DNA of 64,000 bases from Acridotheres tristis. Taxonomy: Eukaryota; Chordata; Aves; Passeriformes; Sturnidae. The stretch covers positions 8,226,479-8,290,478 of the forward strand of contig CM072899.1 in assembly GCA_037013685.1 (NCBI GenBank), in the 5' to 3' direction. The position numbers and the translations under genes are program-made. The notes beneath the pieces are model-generated. The model had not been told where the DNA came from. It saw nothing but the letters and a program-made list of their open reading frames with translations, and did not search any database. Position 1 is the stretch's first letter. Each line of letters opens with the position of its first letter. Below, piece after piece: positions 52,236 to 63,920 of this stretch.

Positions 52236-54425
52236 AAAAGGAAACTTGTCTTAATGTAAGCAGCAGTTTTGCTAGAGGTAAGTGAGGGGAAATTCTTCAT
52301 TTATAAATGGTTCATTGAGCCATGATAATAAAGCAGTGCTGCAGAAGAAGGATAATTATCTACTTAAGTATCAGATGCCCTAAGGGTACAAGCTTCCCTT
52401 CTCTCCTTTTGAGAAATGAACTCAGATTAAACGAATGTCCTTTTTCCTGTTTTAGTGTTGACATGGATTTCCTTTTTATGAGAAAAATTAATTAGTTTTT
52501 CTATTTCTTTATTCCTGGTATGGAAATCAGGTCTGCCAATCAACTTTGTAGCTCTTCCCTTGGGTCCCGAGTTTAGCCAATGGCATCCTTTATGGATGTG
52601 CTCTGCACAATGCACTGGGAAGGCACAAATTAATTACAAGGGGTTCACTATGCCCAGCGATTTACCAAGGGACACAGCACTGCAGAACTAAAACCCCACA
52701 AAACTATGGGTTTTGTCCCCATCCAGGATTGTTTTGTTTCCAAGTACCTGCTTTCTACATATATTTTTGTCCTTTCTTAAATTTTAATACCATAAGTTGT
52801 AACAAGCAAAAAGGAGAATAGTGGTGGCATAGCTGATTCTGTACCAAAAAACCCTGTCTGAGAGACAGATTTTCAAAGCAGATTAACACCCACAGCAGGG
52901 ACCAGTCTTCTCCTGTTCTTTTGGGAGCTGCTACAGGTAGAGCTTGCTCAGTTCTGCTCCCACTTCAGCAAATATCCATTACAGACTTGTCTGTTCTCAT
53001 CTGGATTTTGAAAAGTGATCAAAACCTGCCACTACATCTTTACTTCGAGAAAATGTCTGGTTTTCTCTCCTATCAGAATGATAAGTGTGATTCTTATAAT
53101 AGAACCTTGGTGTATGTAAACATGTTGTTTCTGTGCTTATGGAAATAATTGATCTCTCACATGTATTAATCTCTCCTTATTTCAAATGCCTCACGTGGTT
53201 CTCAACAATCAGGTTGATGTAACCTTTTTGTGAACCTGTTAACTGCAGAGCAGCTCCTAGTTACCTTTCCTGGATTATAGAGAATATTTCTGAATACCTG
53301 CAGGCTTCAAGATGCAGTAAAAATAAAGATGACTGTAATACAATGGCATGGAACTTAATTTTCTTCAAATAGTCCTTTGAACACATGTTTTAATACTGGA
53401 AAAAAATAATTTTCGTAGCCTTTGGTCATGAAAGTTCAAGTGGTGTTAAAGGTTACTTTAAGGTCTTCATTCTGCAAATTCTATTCTGTAAGTCAGGAAA
53501 GAATACTGTCTGCAGGGAATTGAAATGAGAATCAAGTACTTACTTGTTGGATCTACACAACTGAGGCTCTGCTAAGAATTCTGGACCATATTAATAATGT
53601 TACATAATTGACTTTCAAGTGAGGAATCATAGCAATTATTAATTACTGTGAACACAGCAGATCAGATGACTGTGAGTAGTGTCTGTGTACTTCCATTATT
53701 TACTTTATAGCTTCATTTCACTGACTCTCAAATCACAGTCACCAAGGTAGAATTAAATCAAAATGTATTTACAGAGCTGTGAACACTGTGCTTAAAAGGA
53801 AATAGTCTTAATTATCTTAATGTATTTTTAAAAACACATTATAGTTAGAACAGGTGAGCATTAACTTGTCAATTGTAACTAATGTATAGAAATAAGTGAT
53901 CTGCTATGATCAACATAGTGCCAGCTTGTCATATATTTAGGTGCCTAAATTAGAGGTGTAAGATCAAGATTTTCAAAAATACATATCCTATTTGGGGAAA
54001 AGCATTGTAAACTGCTGTCTGGGACAACACATCCAAAGCCCTCTTACATTTCTTTGTCTTTTCCCCATCTTTAATCACAAAAGAAAATGTCTCTTACTTT
54101 CACAGGATATAAATACCAGCTTTTCTCCCTTGAGATGGTAAATTTCAGTCTGTGAAAAATTTGCTTCTCCTTAAATGTCTCAGTATAGAGTATAGCTCAA
54201 GAGCCTTAGTCGTTTTGCCCATATCTGAGGGATTTGAGGAAAATAACTTTGAGCAGAGCATCATATAATTCCTTGTAATTAGCCCTGTGTTTGTGATGCT
54301 CTTGCTCACCAGAGAGGAGGAGCTCAGGCGATTCAAGGGTGATCAGAACCAGGTTACAGGCTGGGGATTGGGGCTGTTCTGGGCCACTCAGGTCTGTGTT
54401 TGTGCCTTGACACTGCCACCTCCAG

Positions 54426-54571
54426 ATGTCCTTGTGTGTCCCCTGCGGCCGGTGGAGCGTTTCCGTGACCTGTGTCCCGAGGAAGTGGCTGATTTGTTCT
54501 GCACTGCACAAAGGGTTGGAAATGTGGTGGAGAAACATTTCCACGGCACCTCGCTCACCTTTTCCATCCAG
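54426..54571 (+). CDS. FHIT: FHIT coding exon, residues His35 (last 2 nt) to Gln83
   Basis: FHIT is a cytosolic HIT-superfamily hydrolase that cleaves diadenosine triphosphate to AMP and ADP and acts as a tumour suppressor. The exon follows an acceptor ending in CACCTCCAG. It opens with AT, completing a His codon begun in the previous exon, then reads 48 codons with no stop and ends at CAG before the donor gtttgt. The translation contains [19 protein letters not shown], and [16 protein letters not shown], which is unmistakable FHIT. The length of 146 nt and the phase (in after the first codon base, out in phase 0) match the human exon covering residues 35-83 as I recall it. Gln83, which binds the substrate phosphate in human FHIT, is the last codon. 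Against the human protein as I recall it there are 7 changes in 48 residues, including Cys at positions 51 and 60. The donor gtttgt is weaker than the consensus. The flanking splice sites argue against a processed pseudogene. Confidence 0.96.
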
Positions 54572-55452
54572 GTTTGTAAACCAGTCAACCAAGAAAGGTT
54601 TAATGGTTTGTTTTATCAAGCTTTCAGCCTTTTTCCCTTGTCCAATCACTAAAGGACATTGGAGCTTCAAGGGGCAATAAATGCAAAATAACAGTAATAA
54701 AAAACAAGAAGCCAAATAACTGCATTGCAGTCTTCCAGATTTGCCATTGAAAAACCTAAAAAGGAAACCAGCGGGAAAGTGTGGTTAATTAATAACTGCA
54801 AAACCTGGGGTAAAGCCAGCAAACACCCTCAAATGCTGTGCTTGTTTGTGAGTATTTCAGGATATATTCTTCCTTCAAACAAGTGCTTGCAGGGTTGACC
54901 TCTAGAGAAGGCAGCCACATCCCCTGCTCCACACACAACCCACTGCATATGCCTTAGATCGGTGATCCCTCCTCACAGCTATTTATATGCAGGCAGAGAG
55001 CTGTAGCCATGTAAATACATTATAAATTCTGACCTTTCAGTTGTTTGTGCTGGGTGTTTTTACAGGAAAAATGAACTCTGTTTAAAGCAAACCAGGAGAC
55101 TAAGCCCGTTCATTAGAATAAGAATTTAAGTAAGCGTACTTTGATTAAATTCTTACTTCCACGTGTGATTTTATGTTCACAAGGATCAGAAATCTATTGC
55201 TCACCATTGAAAAATATAACCTGAAAAAAACGAAAAATAGAAACTGTTTTTTTTGTGATGTGAGATATCACATCCGGGGTCTGATATGGAAAGGAGTTTT
55301 TTCCAAAAACTTAGTATTGAATGGTTCTCAGGAAAAATATGCTAATTTAACAGACAGTGTAATTGATATCAATGATGATTGAGTAAGATTTCTGAATTCC
55401 TGTGTGATCCTTTTTAGATCCCCTTACCTGAGACTTTTCCCTTTGCTTACAG
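54572..55452 (+). other. FHIT: FHIT intron between the 146-nt and 30-nt exons (881 bp)
   Basis: The intron is bounded by a gtttgt donor and a TTTGCTTACAG acceptor, both adjoining in-frame FHIT codons. A second possible acceptor (CTTTTTAG) occurs about 30 bp before the used one, but using it would add out-of-place sequence. The inside is AT-rich with no repeat or RNA gene that I can see. Confidence 0.93.
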
Positions 55453-55482
55453 GATGGCCCTGAAGCTGGACAAACAGTGAAG
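55453..55482 (+). CDS. FHIT: FHIT 30-nt coding microexon, residues Asp84 to Lys93
   Basis: The acceptor is a pyrimidine-rich tract ending in TTTGCTTACAG and the donor is AAG followed by gtgagt, close to consensus. The ten codons read DGPEAGQTVK, exactly the FHIT segment between Gln83 and the histidine triad (His94, His96 and His98 in the human protein). The exon is in phase 0 at both ends and joins directly to the preceding 146-nt exon, so the two give one continuous reading frame across an 881-bp intron. The next exon should begin with the HxHxH triad. I did not find it in the remaining 8.5 kb. Being a multiple of three, the exon could be skipped without changing frame, but the product would lose ten residues beside the active site. 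Confidence 0.96.
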
Positions 55483-58400
55483 GTGAGTGCTTAGTATGCA
55501 GAATACAAATTAAGACACAATTATAAGAACTAATAAAAGATCAAATCTCGTCATATGCAGTCCATTGTTATATTGTTACTTTATCCTTGAGATCAAAAAA
55601 TCCCAAGTGTACAATAGCAGTAAATACTTTTTATTGAAATTGCACAAGATAATGTTTACAGGTTTTCCTCTTAGACAAAAATTTTCAATCACGAAAACAT
55701 CTTTTCTAAGCTGCTGGGTGTATTTATGCAAGGAAAGCCTCATGAAAAAGGCATCTGGTTTAGTTTTTTTGTTTGTTTTATGGAGAAAATATTGCCCTTC
55801 CATTCATGATCTCTTTGTTTTTCTGTTTATTGCCTAATGAGTTGTAGCTAATTATAGGAACAGTTAAACTGAACCACATTATGAAAATATACCTTTGTCT
55901 ATGCTTTCTCTCAACGTATTCATATCACATTCTTGTTACTGAAGTTCAAATGTAATGGGCCCAGTGAAGCTAAAAACCAGATTTTAAGTGTACTTCCAAA
56001 AAAAAGTGGGAGGGTGGAAGGGAAGAGAAGGATTTATTATTATATTCTCCACTTGAGTAATAACACAGATAACATCCAAGATGTCTCTCCAGCCATGTTT
56101 CACTGCCTCACAATGCAAATGCAATTGCGTGTGTAGTTAGATGATATGACTCAACATTAGATAAAGGCTATTTTTTATGTTTGGAATCAGAGGAAAGTCA
56201 AATATAGCTACGGGTTAGCACTTTGTAAAATTAAATTAGATGTCTCAGAGAACCTGTTTGAGTTGATTAAGATAACTAACAACCAAATGACGGTGGATAG
56301 GAACATTTTACTTTTTTTCCAATTTGCTGTATTGACCTTATTTTTCCTTCTCTCTTTTGCTTCCTGCTTTGAATATTCAACAGAGAGGTAATAGGGAGAG
56401 AGAAGAAGAAATTAGAATATCACCAAGCTTGAGATGTGATGAAAGAATGTAAGGTGATTTCTGTACTGTGACAAAACAGATTTCTTGACTCATGACTTAG
56501 AGTGCATTCAGTGTGTTTCACTGGCAGGTCCTGTTGATAGGTGAAATAATAAGTTTAAACACTTTCAAAGTAGATTTTGTTATTATCACCAATATGATTT
56601 ACAAAGAAAATCTGAGGATTTATTTTAAGATCTTGGACAAGTGTTTTTCTCTCTGTAAATAAAAGATGTATAGGAATGTTTATAGGTGAGAAGAATTATT
56701 TAAATGAATGAGCAAAAGCAGATGTAAAAATTCCCATCTTCTGTGATTGTGAACAGTAACAAATGCTTATGTAGGCCTTAAAAAGGAAGGAAGTCCTGTA
56801 TTATTTTGTGTTTGTACTGGAAACAAAGAGCATTAAGTGTTTATTGCAAAATGGCAGCCACCCTTCATTCCTCCTTCTCACACTTTTAATAAACCCGGAG
56901 ATGAAAATGACCCATTCTCACAACTGTGAACCCCTAGACTTTGCAATAATGAGTGTGTATTCATAAATCAGAGGTTACCAGTTTACATTTCTCTACTTTT
57001 CTGCATCATTGGGCAACACTGTAATTTATCATCTCTTTGGGATGTTTATCATCCAAAAATGCCAGTAACTATTTTCTTCACAGAATTTAGAGCTTTCAAA
57101 TCTTCAATCATGAAAGAAATTACTGTGATCAAGATTTTCTTTTAAGTGAACAATAGGGTGGATACATAAATAGCTGGTGTCATTTAAACTGTTTTGAATC
57201 ACAAAGTTTGAAAAAAACACCTATGTGACCTACAAATAATTTATGAACCTTAAGTTCAATGTGTCGTGTTTCTCAATGTGAATTTATTTGTTTGGTTTTT
57301 TTTTCATGTATGAGAATCCACAATAATCCAGTCTCCTCTGAGGGAGCTTTTAATTAAAATTTCTGGAACAGACCAAACATTAGAAAAACATTCTAAAAGT
57401 AAAAATAGCAAAACATCACAATAAATATCCAAGGGAGTTTGTGGAGACTGTTTAAGTAGGATAGGCAAGCGTATCTCAGGAGCTAATTAGGTGTAGCTGA
57501 TTTTGCTTTGAATGGGGTCACATACCAGATGGTTTCATGAGTCCTTTGCCTTTGTATTTTGTATAATTCTGTATACCTGTATAAATATAGGCTACTGTAT
57601 GTGCTATGGAGGAACAGAAATACAGGAAGCAGGAGAAGAGTATTGACTTTTCAATTGCTCAGTACAAAATTTTACTACAAAATGGGAAGAGCTATCAGCC
57701 TAGCTGAAGATAAAAACTGAGAAATTTAATCTGAAAAAGATTAAGGAATCTGTCTTTGTCCACAAGAAGAAATGGTAATTCATGTACAAGAAGAATCTTG
57801 AAACTGAATATGAGCCTCAGGTCTTTCTTTGCAATGGAGATGCTGAAAATTATATGTGCAACATCTGCAACAGGTTGAAAGGAGATGACTCTTTGTGATT
57901 TTGGCTAGAAATCAGTGATAAGACCTGCCAGTGTTACATGTCCCTTTTGGTGATGTGAAAGCTGCTGGTGTAAGCATTTTATGTTAAAGTTCCTATTGGG
58001 AAGCTGTTTGTGATCTAATTGTGTCTCATTATTGCTGTACTCTGTTCTTCCTTTGCATCTAAGGTAGCAGAGCCTGCAGGTCAGTGTTCTAGGGAAGCTT
58101 ATGGACCTTTCAAATTCCCCCTTTACTGTGTGTGTTTTCACTGCATGGGTCTTTGGAAGTAATTATACCTGGCTCTCAGCTCACCAATATTTGTAAGTAT
58201 AGATTGGTCTTTTCTCACCCTTCAGCTGCTGGAAATATACACATGGTAAGGGATTCTGAACCATGTCCCAAGTCTCAGGCCATAAAATAATGCAATATAT
58301 TGGTTCATAATATTTTTTGTAGCTTTCTACCTATTGTACCTATTGCAGCCCTGTCACATGTTTATGAGAGAAACAAATTTGCTTCTCCAAGGATGGTCAC

Positions 58401-61229
58401 AGAATTGCACACTGTTTTGTTATGAGAGGTTCTTGAAGCACTCACAACAGAGAACTTGAGCATCTTTGGCACCTGAGCAGTGTGTCAGCAAGCAAAATCA
58501 TCTTTTAGCATTCAAGAGATTTTGAATATTTATTTCTTATTATTTGAGAAAGGAGGGAAATTGTGTTTAGGTCCTCCCTTAAAGACTATTAATCTCTGCA
58601 ATTTTGAGCTCTCTTTTTATAGGAGAACACAAAACCCATGGTGTCCTTGTGCCGGGAATGGAGGGTGAGTTTCATGCTGGTTCTCTTTGAGAATGCCTTA
58701 AATATCCAGGCAATTTCATGGATCACAGAAATCAGCTCTGCATCTTAATGCAGGGCTCTTATTGCTATGTCAAGTGAGAGACGTTTCAAGATTTCCCTAG
58801 AATGTTTTATAGCCTTCTTTTCATCATCAAGTCAGCAAATTCTCTGGCTGCCTGGGTGGATGTATAGCTTAGTGTAGAATAAGCTCTCAGGTTTACCTGT
58901 TACGTGAGATTCAATCACGAGAAACTCCATGGATTCTGTACTCTGTAAAGGCTAAACAAATCAAGCTGGCAGGAGCATGAGGCAACTAATTTATCTGTAG
59001 AGACAAGATAATATTGCACAGCAAGTGTCCATTGCACAAACATGTATGAACACATCCTCTATTTTGCAGCAGTGTTGAAGTCTCCAGCAGCTCAGCACCT
59101 CCTCTGTTATCCACGAGAAAGGGCCTGTTTGCCAATTGCAGGTTCCCCTAAATAAATGAGAAAGCAAAGCTGATGGTGGCAGTGTGGGTATGTGTGCAGA
59201 AACCTATTTTATATGTCACACATTCCACTGATTATTTTACACTGAGAAGATTGTCTCATGATTATTTTTGATGTACGTATTTTTCTTTTCCAGATGTTTT
59301 TTAATGCTGTGTTAAATCAATCCACCTGGCTTGCATTCCTCAAAAATCTTTACCTGATCCGTGGAGCCTAGGGCTCATTTAAGCCCACAGCACACTTCTC
59401 TTTCATCCTCTGTGTATTTATGTTTTGACCCAAAGTATTGGACCTGAGGTTCGAGTCTTAAAATTTAATCAGATCACATTGCAGACTAATTGCATTGGAA
59501 GGATCAAATTCACTAACTGCAATACTTTTGATGCCTCAGCCTCTTTCCCTGCAGACCAACAGATGTGAGTCCTGGTTTAGTGGAGTACTAGAAACCCTCT
59601 TTTGCTCTCTTGGAAGAACAAAAAAAACAGTGTTTGAGAAATGTGAAGATTTTTCTTATCTTTAAACAAATCTAAAAATTTGGATGCAAAAAGCCTCGGA
59701 AGAAACAAATTTTTGAAAACCACATTGTACTGAAATATGTGAACAAATAATCTCCTGTGCTTTACCCTTAAGAATGATGAATCTCTTGGAAGCTTGTGAG
59801 ACGTCCCAAAATCATTTGAGGAAGTGCAGCAGTGTCTTTGAATTACTCTGAGAACCACACTAATAATATTTGGTTGGAGACTATGTAATATTGTGGACAG
59901 GTAATTGGTACAGCAAATTCAGTAGTCTCGGGGCTGCTACGTCTGTTTTGAGCTCAAAATTTTCTTTCTATTTCAGTTCTATATTTAGTTTGAGGTGGTT
60001 TGAGGCTAGTGATGTATATTTTCAAAGCTAGGATTATACTGCCCCTTACAGAGACAGAGAAGCAGCAGGATCATCCAGATAGTTTCTCCCCTCTCCCTTA
60101 AAGCCTTTTGCCAGCTCTATGGTTTCTACTCACTCTGAATAATAATTCCTGCCTTCTCCTTCAGGGCTTTTTTCAAAATCTGCCTTGTGTTGGTCTAAAT
60201 CTCCTTTCACTTCTTTGGCCTGACCTGTGTTTTCTATGATGCAAAGTAAGTCCCAATAAGTCTTTGCTTTGTCAGGTCCTTACTTCTATTCATAACGTGT
60301 AACATTTAGTTTTCGACTGAACAATAAGCTTTCCAGAAAAAACATATTGCTATTTTGTTTACCAGGCTTATAGATTTAAGAGACACTGGTAAATCTGTAA
60401 ACCCTTCCCTAAAACAAATAATAATATAAAAGCCTAGAATGAAAACAGTTCTTTTGGCCCCTGTAATTTGTACAGATGAGTTCCTGTACTTCAAACATGT
60501 AACAGTTGACAGAAATAAGAGGTGTCTATGTTCAGTATACACCCATGGAAAGTTTTAGAGATTGTTTTGAAGACTGAAGATGAAAGAAAAGTAGGAATGT
60601 GGAAACAGCCTAGTGATTGATGGACATAACACCAGCCTAGCTGTGAATACCAAGGGCCCCAAGGCACTGATAAATTGAAATGATGACCTGGATAATGAAG
60701 TCTGATCTAGAAATACTGGGTTGTGAAATTCCCTGAAGGGATGGGGACTGAAATTTTTGAAATATTCTCTTTAGCAGTGAATTATGATAGTTCTGAATCT
60801 AGATTATTTTGAATGTCCAGTAGCGAATGTCATGGAATGCTGTAGCTCTGACTTATAAAGCAATATAATCCTCAGTCCCTATACAAACACAGAATAGTCT
60901 GTATGGACTATAAATATAAAAACAAAACCAAACAAAAAAAAATCCCAAACAAAACAGGGTTAAAAATAGGCAAATATAAATGAGGCTAGTAAATGAAATT
61001 TCCAGAGATTTAGGTTGAAGAATGGTGATGAAAAGGAACATTTCACTATTCCATGCTAGCAGTTCTACCCTTCTTTCCTGCCATATGGATTTCTTAGATG
61101 AATGTTCTCTTTAGGTAGTTTAATTCCAAAAATATCCCCAGAGCTAGTCAGAGATATTGACACTGTCTAAATTAAACTATAATAAGCAAGTAAGTGGGTT
61201 CAAATGCTTGTTTAAATTGCTTTGGCTTG

Positions 61230-61520
61230 CAGATATTAAAAGTCCTGCAGCTCTGCTGGCCACATCCAGCTCCATCCTGGCTGGACACGTTCCCATTTAG
61301 CCCCAGAGCTGCTGCTGGGCTTTTCCTCTCCCCAGGTTGGGTGGGTTTGGAGCTGGACCACGGGATCCTGCATGGCAGGAAGGGAGTGAGCACCTGCAGG
61401 AGTCATCCCAGTGGGATGTGCCTGTCCCAGTCCCCAGCAGCCACATCTTGTGTCAGCAGAGCCCAGGGAGGTGGTGGCTGTGCCAGCAGCTGCTCCAAGT
61501 GGAACTTTCAGTCGCCTTTG
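61230..61520. other. GC-richer intronic patch
   Basis: A CAGCAGCC, GAGCTGCTGCTGGGC and CCCAGTCCCCAG-rich stretch. Open frames on both strands have no family motif. The flanks drop sharply back to AT-rich sequence. Confidence 0.5.
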
Positions 61521-61697
61521 GTGACCTGACTAATTCCCACAAGAAAAGGTTAAACACTGCTGGAGCTCTCCACCTCTGATTTTAAAAGACTTTAAAATAT
61601 CTTTTTTATTTTTCCTAGTATGTGTTCATATATTTGCAATTTTTGTGCAGAAGAATCTTGAACAAATCAGCCTTTTTTTTTCTTCTTCGATAAACAG

Positions 61698-62237
61698 TTA
61701 CATTTCAAAATGAAAAAGTATTTCTAGTGAAAAGGTAGAAAATTTTTCCTCTGAAAATGTTATAACTGAGTATTTGACTACAAAAACTTTTTCTTCGTGA
61801 AAGCAAAACCTCCTTTGGAAATGCTGTTTTATTGAATTGGCATGTTTTGACCCAAAAAACAATATATGGAGGAGTGTTGAGAAATCCATGACATGCTGCT
61901 CTTTATTTGCCACACAATGACTGAGATTAGGATCAAAATCCTCTGTTTTAATTAGAAAGTATCTTTCACTTCTTTGTTCCCATGTTACAGCAATATGTTT
62001 TGCATTTAAAGCATTCTCTGTCTCAGAGTATGTACAATCAATCAAATGCCACTCTTGAGTACAGGTCCTACAAATACCATATTGTACTTGAAATGTAAAA
62101 CCTTTTGAAATCCCATGCATGAGGTCTAAAATCATTAATAGCACACTCAAGGCTGTCTGATTAATTTCTGTGTGGTTAGTGTATGAATTTCTTTCCAAGC
62201 TCCATCTCATCCATAATCTTCTCTTTGTCAGTCTCAT
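61698..62237 (-). other. 179-codon minus-strand open frame, unrecognised
   Basis: The ATG lies two codons after an in-frame TAA and the frame stays open to the TAA at 61698, although the DNA is AT-rich, where stops are frequent. The product is rich in Cys, His and Phe, with FTFQVQYGICRTC, EWHLIDCTYSE and LHILFFGSKHANSIKQHF. A short hydrophobic run (ALSVLLMILDL) lies near residue 30. A short A-rich run (minus sense) follows the stop within about 20 bp, without a polyadenylation signal. Such a run could be a retrocopy tail or chance. No intron or domain is recognised. It may be a chance frame or an intronic retrogene. Confidence 0.15.
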
Positions 62238-62289
62238 ATCTTATAAAACTCTTCATCTAAGAGGGAATGCTCAGGTTTGTTTAGTGGGG

Positions 62290-62325
62290 TTTTTTTTGTT
62301 GTTGTTGTTGCTGTTGTTTTTTGTT
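62290..62325. repeat. T8 plus (GTT)n microsatellite
   Basis: Eight T are followed by about four GTT units, one GCTGTT interruption and another T-run. It is an interrupted trinucleotide microsatellite. It lies about 50 bp upstream (minus-strand sense) of the 179-codon minus-strand open frame. Confidence 0.85.
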
Positions 62326-63689
62326 ACAAAACATTGTTTTCAACTAAAATGTAACTCACCAAGAAATGTGCAAAAGTAATCCCATTTAATTCAGATGTGT
62401 AACTTGATGTTTTTCTGTGTTTTGTAGTAGGTGAAAATTGTTTATTAAGCAAGTATTGCAAAGCTAGATTTCAGTTAAATAGGTTTCTAACTCTTTCTAC
62501 AAATTAATATAAAGCTTTCAAATGAAACATGATGTGTCTGTGCTCTGATCTCATGTGATTTTGCACGTTTGTCTTTGCATTCTTACCTACCAGGTACTGT
62601 TTTCCCCAAGATCCACATTAAATCATTCCTCTGCTGACCAGAGATGAGAAGGGATGTCAAGAGGTCATGAGCAAAGCAGACTTCCCTGCTTCATGCCAAT
62701 GGTGCCTTCCATAAGCAGGAATTTACCCTCACTTAAACTGTTTGTGGTTGGCTTTATTGGGTGTTCTTGCCCAAGGGCATTTTCATTTGACTGATCTGTG
62801 CTAAACTGCGGAGCCTCAGCTGTCGGGGTGGATGCTGTGACAGGGCAGGATCAGGTTCTTTGTGCATGGTAGTGACCCAGTTTTGGCCAGACAAAGGCAA
62901 CCCACTTACTAGAGCCCTGGATGCCTTATCAGTGCAGTAAGAAAGAAAAAGTTGGATCCATATTTTTTCCCCTGAAAGTCATCTCCTCTTCTGAAAATGA
63001 AAGAAGTGTGTACTTAAAGCTGTCCCTGCAGATCCCCAGAGAGCCTGCACAGCTTAGAAGAGTTTGCTTCTTAAAAATGTCAACAAAGAAAGAGTGTATG
63101 TAACATTTTTGCATGTAATATCGAGGGAATGGAGGCTTTTCCTAGCCCTGTGTTCCTGTGTCACATGAAAGAGTCGGTGGCTACACTGCCCTGTAATTTG
63201 TGCACATCTGAAATGCAGGGATATCAGACCTAGTCCATTTGAATCTGATCTGGCAGCACCATGTTAGCCCATGCAGGACTTGCTTTCTTACATTGCTTGA
63301 AGTGATTTAGAAATGGAAAACCAAGGTTAAAATAATAGAATAAAACTTGCTCAGCAAGCTCCAGACAAGATGACAGGGTGAAAAGTAGGTAATATTTTTA
63401 CTGTTTTAAAAAAAAGCCAGTAAGTCAGGATACTGCAGTGTGTTTCAGTTCATGCTCACGTTGGACAAGTCAAGAGCTTCCTGCCAAACAGCAAAACCCT
63501 TCTCTCAAGCCTCATTTGCCCCATCTCTCCTGAAAGCTGCTTGGGTGCCCTCTGGCAAGACCACTCATGCTGGGTTTCTGCTCACTCCCTAAAGCTAAGC
63601 TGTCCATTGAGAGAATTTGAAATATGCCCTTAATATCCAGTCTCAGGGAGCTTTATCAAATGACTCCTTCTCAGCCTGTGTGCTCACAT

Positions 63690-63920
63690 TTTACACTGAC
63701 CTTTGCCTCGTGTGCAGGGATGGGGTAGAGCCCAGAGCAGCTCGGCTGGGCACTCCCCAGGGCAGTATCCCAGCCAGGGCTGGGGTTTGCAGCTCTGGAC
63801 TCTGCTCTGCTTGGCTGCTTTGCAGTTTCAGTGGCAGCTACTGGGAAATCCTCTGCTGCTTGTGCTGTGCTGCTTTTCCTGGCGAGTGAGATGGATGCAG
63901 CACTCCCTGCAGGGAGAAAC
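63690..63920. other. GC-richer intronic patch at right end
   Basis: A CAGGGCTGGGG, CTCTGCTCTGC and GCTGTGCTGC-rich stretch, followed by a short (CA)n run near 63970. I see no gene. Confidence 0.45.

Larger units (their letters stand above)
1..54425 (+). other. FHIT: FHIT intron upstream of the 146-nt exon (3' portion)
   Basis: No exon of any known gene is recognisable across this stretch. I looked for the FHIT start-codon exon (residues 1-34, FGQHLIKPS and LVNRKPVVPG in the human protein) and did not see it, so it probably lies to the left of the window. The sequence is AT-rich and CpG-depleted, with dense stops in every frame. Open frames here are mostly 60-120 codons, sit in GC-richer patches and show no family motifs. 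In mammals the corresponding intron is very large and overlaps the FRA3B fragile site; the same gene organisation is inferred here. Confidence 0.85.
45181..54425. other. Intronic stretch before the first FHIT exon, no other genes seen
   Basis: AT-rich, with GC-richer patches at 48420-48690 and 49995-50215, the CpG cluster near 52200, and very AT-rich sections around 48780-49200 and 53560-53990. From 54296 the base composition rises toward the exon. Confidence 0.6.

Noticed and set aside
54206..54715. 169-codon minus-strand open frame across the FHIT exon
   Set aside because: It is the antisense shadow of a real, GC-richer exon and its splice sites; it shows no family motifs, and the plus strand explains the region.
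55173..55382. 69-codon plus-strand frame inside the 881-bp FHIT intron
   Set aside because: It is not bounded by splice sites in phase with either exon and carries no FHIT-like sequence.
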